From an uncultured Lachnobacterium sp. (GTDB lineage: Bacteria > Bacillota > Clostridia > Lachnospirales > Lachnospiraceae): 10,628 nucleotides of DNA. The stretch lies in the NCBI GenBank assembly GCA_900548765.1, contig URLU01000066.1:1-10628 (forward strand). Direction: 5' to 3'. Positions 1 through 5,496 of this stretch are shown one piece after another (within the stretch, counting starts at the first letter, position 1; every line of letters starts with the position of its first letter). Under the pieces are notes generated by a model. The model saw only the letters and a program-made list of their open reading frames with translations, had not been told where the DNA came from and searched no databases. The translations under genes were made by a program, and so were the position numbers.

Positions 1-564
1 GAAAACCGAGAAGCAGAATACAATCAGTGGTCCCGGTGCCCCGTGCTTTGTGGCAAGACGCACATTAGTATAGGCAAGTCCTGCTCCCATGCCACCAATC
101 ATTCCTATTAATGCAGGGAAAGTAGCCACGCTGTCAAAGCCCGGACGCAGGATAAAAAGTGCGCCCATAAATGCCACAATCACACATACAAACTGGTAGG
201 GCTTTATCTTTTCCTTTAATAATAAGTAGGAAAAAATAATGGCAAAGAACGGCGATAATTTATTGAGCATGGAGGCATCTGCTATGTTCAATTTGCCTAT
301 TGCGTAAAAATTTGCGAATATTCCTATTGTTCCAAAAAGAGACCTGAAAAAAATATATTTTCCAGTGCCCTCTGGAATTTTAAACTCTATCTTCTTTTGC
401 TTCATCACCACAAAGGCAGAAAATATAGCCACCAGATTCCTGAAAAAGCTCTTTTCTATGGCTGGCAAATCCCCTGCAAGCTTCACAAACAAATTCATGA
501 GCGCAAAGCCTAAAGCCGCCAGAATTATATAAAATATGCCCTTGTACTTTTCATTAATGTTCAT
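1..564 (-). CDS. EamA/DMT-family membrane transporter, 3' part outside the window
   Basis: The reading frame stays open from the ATG at 564 to the window edge, giving 188 codons. The protein starts MNINEKYKGIFYIILAALGF. It has several hydrophobic segments alternating with short charged loops, and a family-typical stretch (FFRSLFGTIGIFANFYAIG, then MLNKLSPFFA and ILRPGF) at about residues 84-153. This matches the drug/metabolite transporter superfamily (EamA domains, usually about 290-300 residues with ten helices), so roughly the last 100 residues lie beyond the edge. Such proteins export metabolites or drugs across the cytoplasmic membrane; the substrate cannot be read from sequence. The start is odd: the only strong ribosome site (AGGAGG, 580-585) is 15 bases upstream of the ATG, and no other in-frame start exists before a TAG. 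It follows the amino acid ABC operon on the same strand but is separated by a hairpin. Confidence 0.85.
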   Translation of the reverse strand, partial: MNINEKYKGIFYIILAALGFALMNLFVKLAGDLPAIEKSFFRNLVAIFSAFVVMKQKKIEFKIPEGTGKYIFFRSLFGTIGIFANFYAIGKLNIADASMLNKLSPFFAIIFSYLLLKEKIKPYQFVCVIVAFMGALFILRPGFDSVATFPALIGMIGGMGAGLAYTNVRLATKHGAPGPLIVFCFSVF

Positions 565-566
565 GT

Positions 567-585
567 CTATACCATCTTTCCTCCT
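567..585 (-). promoter_or_regulatory. Ribosome site with a two-codon mini-ORF ahead of the DMT gene
   Basis: AGGAGG (580-585) is followed after 4 bases by ATG GTA TAG (575-567). The TAG ends two bases before the DMT start codon at 564. The spacing is good for the mini-ORF and poor for the DMT gene, so ribosomes could initiate on the mini-ORF, stop at once and restart at the DMT ATG. This is an inference from spacing only. Confidence 0.35.
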
Positions 586-603
586 CTATTCTGAATACAA
601 TAA

Positions 604-626
604 GGATGGAGAATAAATCTCCATCC
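604..626 (-). terminator. Hairpin after the amino acid ABC operon
   Basis: A perfect 8-bp inverted repeat GGATGGAG / CTCCATCC (604-611 and 619-626) has a 7-base loop. On the minus strand it is followed by a moderately T-rich run (TTATTGTATT). It lies 92 bases past the ATPase stop and before the DMT gene, so it probably ends the ABC transcript. The T tract is imperfect, so termination may be partial. A close copy of this hairpin follows ohrR. Confidence 0.5.
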
Positions 627-628
627 CT

Positions 629-637
629 ACTATATCA
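629..637 (-). promoter_or_regulatory. Possible extended -10 promoter for the DMT gene
   Basis: On the minus strand the sequence TGATATAGT fits an extended -10 (TGn plus TATAGT). No good -35 is visible at 16-18 bases. If used, transcription would start inside the hairpin at 604-626. Weak support. Confidence 0.25.
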
Positions 638-717
638 CGCTTCTTATCAATTATGTTTAATTTTTGAAATATTATCACGACCAGTCACTTGATGCTTTCA
701 TGGATATAACTGCCATA

Positions 718-1461
718 CTAATTATTGAAGTGCCCCAGGAAATCTCTCACCCTGTCATTTGCAGGATTTTCAAAAAACTCCTTCGGATTAGAATCCACAC
801 AGATATTCCTGTCATCGATAAACAAAATTCTTGACGACACATCCCTTGCAAATGCCATCTCGTGAGTGACAATAATCATGGTCATGCCCTCTCTGGCAAG
901 CTCGCGAATCAGGTTAAGCACCTCTCCAACCATCTCAGGGTCAAGAGCTGATGTCGGTTCATCAAATAGGATTACATCCGGATTCATAGCCAGGGTTCTT
1001 GCGATTGCTATTCTCTGCTTCTGTCCACCTGACAAGCTGGCAGGATAAGCATCTGCTTTTTCAAGAAGTCCTACCTTTTTAAGCAGGGACTCTGCCTGGG
1101 CTGCTGCATCCTCGTCTGACATTTTCTTAAGCTTCATAGGTGCAAGCTTTAGATTTTCCAGCACCGTCATATGAGGGAAAAGGTTAAACTGCTGAAAGAC
1201 CATACCGATTTTCTGACGTACCTTATCCACAGAAACTGATTTATCCAGTAAGTTTTCCCCCTCGAAGATGATTTCTCCACAATCAGGCTTTTCCAGAAGG
1301 TTCATGCTTCTGAGCAGGGTGGATTTGCCACAGCCGGAAGGTCCAAGGATTGAAACCACCTCACCCTTATATATTTCCAGATTGATGTCCTTTAAAATCT
1401 CCTGCTTGTCGAAGGATTTGGTCATGTTCTTTATCTGTATTAATGGTTTATTACTTTTCAC
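718..1461 (-). CDS. Polar amino acid ABC transporter ATP-binding protein (GlnQ/HisP type)
   Basis: This 247-residue ATPase powers uptake of a polar amino acid through the permease encoded just upstream. Visible motifs in order: Walker A GPSGCGKST (40-48), Q-loop glutamine in VFQQ (about 90), signature LSGGQ (143-147), Walker B VILFDE (163-168) with the D-loop SALD, and the switch histidine in VTH (200). Length and the FNLFPHMTVLENL stretch are typical of the glutamine/histidine/arginine importer family. The start codon is GTG at 1461, chosen because AGGAGG sits 7 bases upstream; it overlaps the end of the permease gene by 11 bases, which implies translational coupling. All catalytic motifs are intact. 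The exact amino acid cannot be predicted. Confidence 0.96.
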   Translation of the reverse strand: MKSNKPLIQIKNMTKSFDKQEILKDINLEIYKGEVVSILGPSGCGKSTLLRSMNLLEKPDCGEIIFEGENLLDKSVSVDKVRQKIGMVFQQFNLFPHMTVLENLKLAPMKLKKMSDEDAAAQAESLLKKVGLLEKADAYPASLSGGQKQRIAIARTLAMNPDVILFDEPTSALDPEMVGEVLNLIRELAREGMTMIIVTHEMAFARDVSSRILFIDDRNICVDSNPKEFFENPANDRVRDFLGHFNN

Positions 1462-2971
1462 GTTTAAGCCTCCTCTCTAAGCGGCTTACAAAGCTTGTCA
1501 TAATCATAACTAACACCAGGTAGACAAGTGCAACTGATACCAGAGGAACCAGAGCCTCATAGGTGTTACTCCTGATGATGTCTCCTGCCTTGGTCAAATC
1601 CATAAGACCAATGTAACCTACAATCGAGCTTTCCTTTAAGAGGGCTATATACTCGTTGAAGATTGCCGGAAGGGAAACCTTAATCGCCTGGGGCATAATG
1701 ATGTATCTTACAGTCTCGTGATAGTTAAAGCCCATGCTTCGTCCAGCCTCAAACTGTCCGATTTCTATTGCCATGATTCCTGAACGGATTGCCTCTGACA
1801 GGTAGGCTCCTGAGTTTAATCCAAAGGCAATAACTGCTGCAATCAGCGGATTTACTGCAGTCTGTGCAAATACCACATAGTACATAATCAGAAGCTGCAC
1901 CACCATTGGTGTTCCACGGAAAACTGTAATGTACACCTTAAAAATAGCATTTAGTATGCGTATCCACAGGCTTTTCTCATCATTTCGCTCATATGCCACG
2001 CGGACATTCGCTATGCTTGAACCTATAAGTATGCCAATAAGTCCTGAGAATACTGTGATGAGAAGTGTATTCGCAAGTCCTTTTGGTATGTACTGCCAAC
2101 GATTTTTCTCGATAAAGGTCTGATATATTTTGTCTGCCAAAGACATCTTTTCAGCCTTTTCTCCATTATTATAGATAATTACCTGCTTTGCAGTTGTGTA
2201 TGACTCGGAAAAACTTATATTTTTTAATCTATCCTCTGTCACTGTAAGTCCTGCTGCCGCCACATCTGCCTTGCCACTCTGGACTGCCATGATAACGGAA
2301 TCAAATTCCATATCTGAAACTACCAAATCCATATTGAGATAGTCGGCAATCGCCTGCATCATATCGATATCTATACCAACTGCGGTCTTGTCCTCGTAAT
2401 ACTCATATGGAGGAAAAGCAACATTTGTAGCCATAGTTAATGTACCATTCCCGCGGGTAAGTCCTTCAGGTGATTCATATGGATGCTCACCCTTTTCATC
2501 GCCTATGTAATTTGCCACGATTTCATCCATGGTGCCATTGACCTTGATAGCTTCCAAAGCATCATTTATCTGGTATAAAAGCTCAGTGTTTTCCTTGGCG
2601 ATTCCGATTGCATATTCTTCCACTGCAAACTCTTCATCTGCAATGGTAAGCTCATTATTTTTCTCCACAAAGGCTAATGCCGGCTGTTCATCAATCAACA
2701 CCGCGTCGATTTTTTGCTGCTTTAAAGCCTGAACCGCATCCGCACCCTTGTTGTAGCGGATAACCTCCGTGCCTGGATTCTCTGCCACAAAGTCCTCTGC
2801 ATAAATTGCACCGGTAGTTCCAATCTGTACACCGATTGTGGTGCCGGCTAAGTCTTCAACGCTCTCTACTGCCAGAGGCTTGCTGTCATCATCTTTCCCA
2901 CAGCCTGCCACAGATAGACAGATAAGGAGGGCAAGAAGAAAAATACTCCATCTCTTTTGTTTTTTATTCAT
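1451..2971 (-). CDS. Amino acid ABC transporter: lipoprotein substrate-binding/permease fusion with swapped binding-domain lobes
   Basis: This 506-residue protein combines binding protein and permease, as in GlnP-type fusions. A lipoprotein signal ends at lipobox VAGC with Cys24. Residues about 37-157 (SVEDLAGTTIGVQIGTTG to MDEIVANYIGD) match lobe 2 plus the C-terminal helix of a family-3 solute-binding protein. Residues about 175-268 (GTLTMATNVAFPPYEYY to SESYTTAKQVIIYNN) match lobe 1, which normally comes first. So one binding domain seems present in circularly permuted order. From about 297 to 497 lies a BPD-type permease with several membrane helices and the EAA loop (EAGRSMGFNYHETVRYIIMPQ region, 408-428) that contacts the ATPase. 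The start ATG has AAGGTG 8 bases upstream. The downstream ATPase gene overlaps by 11 bases, forming a two-gene operon. The alternative reading is two half-domains rather than a permutation. Transport function is clear, specificity is not. Confidence 0.93.
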   Translation of the reverse strand: MNKKQKRWSIFLLALLICLSVAGCGKDDDSKPLAVESVEDLAGTTIGVQIGTTGAIYAEDFVAENPGTEVIRYNKGADAVQALKQQKIDAVLIDEQPALAFVEKNNELTIADEEFAVEEYAIGIAKENTELLYQINDALEAIKVNGTMDEIVANYIGDEKGEHPYESPEGLTRGNGTLTMATNVAFPPYEYYEDKTAVGIDIDMMQAIADYLNMDLVVSDMEFDSVIMAVQSGKADVAAAGLTVTEDRLKNISFSESYTTAKQVIIYNNGEKAEKMSLADKIYQTFIEKNRWQYIPKGLANTLLITVFSGLIGILIGSSIANVRVAYERNDEKSLWIRILNAIFKVYITVFRGTPMVVQLLIMYYVVFAQTAVNPLIAAVIAFGLNSGAYLSEAIRSGIMAIEIGQFEAGRSMGFNYHETVRYIIMPQAIKVSLPAIFNEYIALLKESSIVGYIGLMDLTKAGDIIRSNTYEALVPLVSVALVYLVLVMIMTSFVSRLERRLKREK

Positions 2972-3009
2972 ATCTCATACACCTTTTTTGCATATTTATT
3001 CACAACGAA

Positions 3010-3021
3010 GGTATGATACCA
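3010..3021 (-). promoter_or_regulatory. Possible promoter (extended -10) and small palindrome before the ABC operon
   Basis: On the minus strand TGGTATCAT (3021-3013) fits an extended -10, about 40 bases before the gene start; the -35 is poor. It is embedded in the palindrome GGTATGATACC (3010-3020), which could be an operator. No regulator is assigned. Confidence 0.35.
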
Positions 3022-3110
3022 TAATTCCGCCCAAATTAAAAGGGAAATTTGCAGCATATCAACCCAATATGCCACTGATAACTTTCTGGATACATGACAG
3101 CTAAAAGAAT

Positions 3111-3136
3111 AGGGATGGAAATTTCTATCCATCCCT
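3111..3136 (-). terminator. Intrinsic terminator of ohrR
   Basis: A perfect 9-bp inverted repeat AGGGATGGA / TCCATCCCT (3111-3119, 3128-3136) with an 8-base loop starts 7 bases after the ohrR stop. On the minus strand it is followed by ATTCTTTTAG. Position and tail fit a rho-independent terminator. Its stem is nearly the same as that at 604-626. Confidence 0.7.
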
Positions 3137-3142
3137 GCAATA

Positions 3143-3580
3143 CTAAGAATTAAGTCTACCCAATATCTTGTTCAAGAGCTTATATAAATCCGCAGCCTCC
3201 TCAGGCTCCAGACAGACACAGCCCGCCATCTGCTCCGGCACACAGAGAGCCTTCTCCCTCAAAGCCTGACCCTGAGCAGTTATGCTTACATTAAGAACCC
3301 TCTCATCCTCCTTGGACCGGTTTCTCTCAACCCAGCCCTTCTTCTCCATGGTCTTAAGAAGCGGTGTCAGAGTTCCGGAATCCAGATACAGATACTGTCC
3401 CAGCTCCTTAACCGTCAGCTCCTTGTGCTCCCACATGACCATCATTGTGATGTACTGGGTGTAGGTCATGTCCAGCTTGTCAAGGAAAGGCTTGTAGTGC
3501 CTGACTATCTCCTTGGAAGCCGCATAGAGAGGGAAGCACAGTTGATTTTCAAGTTTCAATTTATCATACTTATCATTCAT
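3143..3580 (-). CDS. ohrR: Organic peroxide-sensing MarR-family repressor OhrR
   Basis: This 145-residue winged-helix repressor belongs to the OhrR branch of MarR. In that family an N-terminal cysteine is oxidised by organic hydroperoxides, releasing DNA. The diagnostic residues are present at the same numbers as in Bacillus subtilis OhrR: Cys15 in LENQLCF, Tyr19 and Tyr29. The DNA-binding region is TVKELGQYLYLDSGTLTPLLKTMEKKGWVERNRSKEDER split over about residues 56-94, with the conserved DSGTLTPLL recognition helix and the DER wing. Three further cysteines (113, 121, 123) lie near the place where two-cysteine OhrR proteins carry a resolving cysteine. The ribosome site is weak (AAGG 13 bases upstream), so translation may be low. 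No ohr peroxidase is in the window, but thioredoxin and its reductase lie immediately upstream on the same strand, with OhrR-like boxes at their promoter. Confidence 0.9.
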   Translation of the reverse strand: MNDKYDKLKLENQLCFPLYAASKEIVRHYKPFLDKLDMTYTQYITMMVMWEHKELTVKELGQYLYLDSGTLTPLLKTMEKKGWVERNRSKEDERVLNVSITAQGQALREKALCVPEQMAGCVCLEPEEAADLYKLLNKILGRLNS

Positions 3581-3624
3581 CTATATTTATTAACCTTATC
3601 ACATATACACACATTAATTATTTA

Positions 3625-3642
3625 CTTAAACTATTGTTCAAG
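3625..3642. promoter_or_regulatory. Inverted repeat upstream of ohrR, possible operator
   Basis: CTTaAAC-TATT-GTTcAAG is an 18-base imperfect palindrome 45 bases upstream of the ohrR start. On the minus strand it contains TTGAAC, a possible -35, though no convincing -10 follows. It could be an autoregulatory site, but it does not match the OhrR box well. Confidence 0.25.
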
Positions 3643-3710
3643 CTTATTTATATTCAAATTTACTTATGCCATATTTTTTAAGCATAATCATTTGAAATTA
3701 TGTTAAACCA

Positions 3711-3924
3711 GCTTCCCACTCCATAACCTTGGATAATCGGATAGTATACAGTTGTTTTGCAGAACAAAATATGAACTGCTGCTGGGTTCCATTTACATAA
3801 GCAACGGCATCCACTTATCAAAGTTAAACACCCTATCCGCGATTCATTCCAGCAGTTAACTTCATATTTTTTCGGCAAAATACACTGTATACTAGGAGAT
3901 TAACACAGCCCACAAGTGGGAAGC
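3711..3924. repeat. 214-bp imperfect palindrome (foldback/MITE-like element or structured RNA)
   Basis: The stretch between thioredoxin and ohrR folds on itself almost end to end. Paired blocks from outside in: GCTTCCCACT (3711-3720) with 3915-3924; TAATC (3734-3738) with 3898-3902; TAGTATACAGT (3742-3752) with 3884-3894; TTTTGC (3755-3760) with 3875-3880; GAA (3762-3764) with 3871-3873; AAAATATGAA (3766-3775) with 3861-3870; CTGCTGG (3779-3785) with 3849-3855. The remaining 63-base loop holds ATAAG/CTTAT (3798-3802, 3815-3819). There is no transposase. Near-matching direct copies ATGTTAAAC (3700-3708) and ATATTAAAC (3931-3939) outside the arms could be a target duplication, but a third TTAAAC lies in the loop. 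It may instead be a processed RNA or a terminator/attenuator between trxA and ohrR. Confidence 0.6.
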
Positions 3925-3945
3925 GTATTCATATTAAACATGCTT

Positions 3946-4257
3946 CTACAAATTTTTTTTAATGAACTCCACAACCCCATCCTTAGGCTGGAATCCAATC
4001 TGCATATCAACCTTCTCACCCTTCTTCAATACCAGAAGTGCCGGGATGCTCACGATTCTGTACTGCTGCGCAATATCCATATTTTGATCCACATCAATAT
4101 TGTAAAAAGAAACCGAATCTCCTAATTCCTCTGATACCTCCTCCATTACTGGCGCAAGCATCTTGCATGGTCCACACCACTCTGCTGAAAAATCAATAAC
4201 TGCAATATCGTCATTTTTAACCTGTTCAAACTCTTCCTGTGAAATCTTCTTTACCAT
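3946..4257 (-). CDS. trxA: Thioredoxin
   Basis: This 103-residue cytoplasmic protein reduces disulfides in client proteins. It carries the canonical active site WCGPCK (Cys28, Cys31), the preceding FSAEW strand, the cis-proline loop SIPALLV (Pro72) and the end-of-fold glycine region KKGEKVDMQIG. Length fits the classic 105-residue thioredoxin. The start ATG has AAAGGAG 9 bases upstream. It follows the thioredoxin reductase gene after 76 bases on the same strand, with no obvious terminator between them, so the two probably share one transcript and work as donor and acceptor. After its stop comes the palindromic element at 3711-3924 rather than a simple terminator. Confidence 0.96.
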   Translation of the reverse strand: MVKKISQEEFEQVKNDDIAVIDFSAEWCGPCKMLAPVMEEVSEELGDSVSFYNIDVDQNMDIAQQYRIVSIPALLVLKKGEKVDMQIGFQPKDGVVEFIKKNL

Positions 4258-4333
4258 TTTGCTTATCTCCTTTACTCTATTTAATCTTATCTTTTTGCCT
4301 TATCAGATGCAGAAAACCTGCCAGTAGCAGCTT

Positions 4334-5197
4334 TTATTGCATACGTTGGTATAAAAAGCTTACAGCAGACAGTGCTGCCACATTGCCCTCTCCTGCCGCC
4401 TTAATATATTGATATGGTGCTCCGGTTATGTCACCACAGGCGAACAATCCTGCTATATTTGTCCTCTGCGCCCTGTCAACCACAACCTGATTATCCTCAA
4501 GCTTAAGTCCCGGAACTAGCTGGGATGGTGCAACGCTCTCCCTGAGTATAAAAATACCATCGGCTTCCAGCCTGCCACTATCTGTTTCGAGAATATATCC
4601 CTGCTCACATTTTTCTATGCCTGTGGGCTTAATGTCCTGCAAGAGCTCTATTCTCTCATCAAGCTTATTTTCATCCTTATACATGGGAATGTAAATAACT
4701 TTTTCTACAATTTCTGCCAGATAATTAGCTTCCTTCTCATCCTCCGGTGAATATCCCACCACAATGACAGTTTTGCCCTTGTAGAGCATGCCGTCGCAGG
4801 TTGCGCAGTAGCTTACACCACGTCCCAGATTTTCCAGTTCACCGGGCATGGGCTTTACAGCCGATAGTCCACAGGCAAGGATTACTGTCTCTGCCTCGTA
4901 CATGCCGCTGTGTCCCTGAATTGCAAAGTAATCGCCCATTGCATAGACCGTGTTTACCTTGTCCTCTGTGATTTCTATGTCCATCTGGTCCAGGTGCTTC
5001 TTGAAAGCAGTCTGCAAATCCTCTCCTGATATTTCAGGCAGACCCAGATAGTTTTTAATAGTATGTGCTTTTTCAACTTTATTACTTAGGTTTTTGCTGC
5101 CAAGTAAGAGTATGCTTTTATTTCTGATTTTTGCCGTAATTGCAGCCTCAAGTCCTGCAGGACCTGTGCCCACAATTGCTATGTTGTATCTCTCCAT
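4334..5197 (-). CDS. Flavin thioredoxin reductase, probably ferredoxin-dependent (FFTR-like)
   Basis: This 287-residue flavoenzyme has the thioredoxin reductase fold: an N-terminal FAD site GTGPAG (10-15), a redox CATC pair (Cys131, Cys134) in SYCATCDG, and the second FAD motif CGDITGAPYQYIKAAGEG (254-271). The middle domain, which binds NADPH in ordinary TrxB, is altered. The GGGxSA nucleotide loop is replaced by VVGYSPEDEKEANYL (about 146-160), and the HRRxxxR phosphate-binding motif by YIPMYKDENKLDE (about 169-181). Loss of both features is the mark of the clostridial ferredoxin-dependent flavin thioredoxin reductase, which takes electrons from reduced ferredoxin; the IRNKS, YCATCDG and ILRESVAPSQLVPG stretches fit that group as I know it. 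The start has AGGAGGTG 5 bases upstream. It lies between the peroxidase relic and trxA, its likely substrate. Automated annotation would probably call it trxB. Confidence 0.88.
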   Translation of the reverse strand: MERYNIAIVGTGPAGLEAAITAKIRNKSILLLGSKNLSNKVEKAHTIKNYLGLPEISGEDLQTAFKKHLDQMDIEITEDKVNTVYAMGDYFAIQGHSGMYEAETVILACGLSAVKPMPGELENLGRGVSYCATCDGMLYKGKTVIVVGYSPEDEKEANYLAEIVEKVIYIPMYKDENKLDERIELLQDIKPTGIEKCEQGYILETDSGRLEADGIFILRESVAPSQLVPGLKLEDNQVVVDRAQRTNIAGLFACGDITGAPYQYIKAAGEGNVAALSAVSFLYQRMQ

Positions 5198-5225
5198 TTG
5201 TTCACCTCCTGTGTATCAGCTTTTA

Positions 5226-5312
5226 TCACTTATTCTTCTTTATATCATCAGCTGAGTCATCCATCAAAAAATCTCCATTGATATTTTCAACGCTAAAATC
5301 ATAAATATTCAT
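5226..5312 (-). pseudogene. 28-codon relic of a glutathione peroxidase gene (or tiny leader peptide)
   Basis: A complete small frame encodes MNIYDFSVENINGD followed by FLMDDSADDIKKNK and a TGA. The first 14 residues match the start of bacterial glutathione peroxidases (MxIYDFxVKxIxGxD). The last residues (ADDIKK) resemble the C-terminal DDIKK end of the same family. The whole catalytic core, with its cysteine or selenocysteine, glutamine and tryptophan, is missing. This suggests an in-frame internal deletion that joined the two ends. A ribosome site (AAGGAG, about 9 bases upstream) is retained, and the stop is 28 bases before the reductase start, so it is the first frame of the reductase/thioredoxin transcript and may still be translated as a leader. 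The N-terminal similarity is good but short, and the C-terminal match is only suggestive. Confidence 0.55.
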
Positions 5313-5380
5313 AATGCATGTCTCCTTTTCTTATTTACAGGCTCAATTTAAGCCTAGTCTGATAAGTGGTTTAGCTTTAA

Positions 5381-5436
5381 TATTGTTTGCAATTAGATTG
5401 TGTGCAATCTTTAATGTATTTTGATTGTACACAATC
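5381..5436. promoter_or_regulatory. Cluster of OhrR-like operator boxes at the reductase/thioredoxin promoter
   Basis: Three related 14-mers occur: TATTGTTTGCAATT (5381-5394), GATTGTGTGCAATC (5396-5409) and GATTGTACACAATC (5423-5436), each an ATTGT/ACAAT-type palindrome. The junction of the first two, TGCAATTAGATTGTG (5388-5402), differs from the OhrR box TACAATTnAATTGTA at 3 of 14 defined bases. The upstream copy covers the -10 hexamer, and the others lie at about +8 to +36, good positions for repression. OhrR is encoded about 1.8 kb downstream. The assignment is an inference from site similarity and gene context. Confidence 0.6.
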
Positions 5437-5452
5437 TTTTTTTATCTGTCAA
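5424..5452 (-). promoter_or_regulatory. Near-consensus sigma-A promoter of the relic-reductase-thioredoxin operon
   Basis: The minus strand reads TTGACA (5452-5447), a 17-base spacer, then TACAAT (5429-5424). Start of transcription is expected near 5417, giving a leader of about 105 bases before the relic ATG. This is a strong promoter on paper, so repression by the overlapping boxes would make sense. Confidence 0.8.
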
Positions 5453-5496
5453 TATATTTTTCACTAATCCTATACAGCCTGATTCTGCCCCCAATC

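Noticed and set aside
1451..2971. Two complete tandem substrate-binding domains, as in some GlnP proteins
   Set aside because: Together the two segments add up to only one domain: the first lacks lobe 1 and the second lacks lobe 2.
3678..3878. 66-codon minus-strand frame between trxA and ohrR
   Set aside because: It lies almost entirely inside the 214-bp palindrome, has no good ribosome site, a composition unlike its neighbours (many Cys and Trp) and no recognisable family; the folding explains the sequence better than coding.
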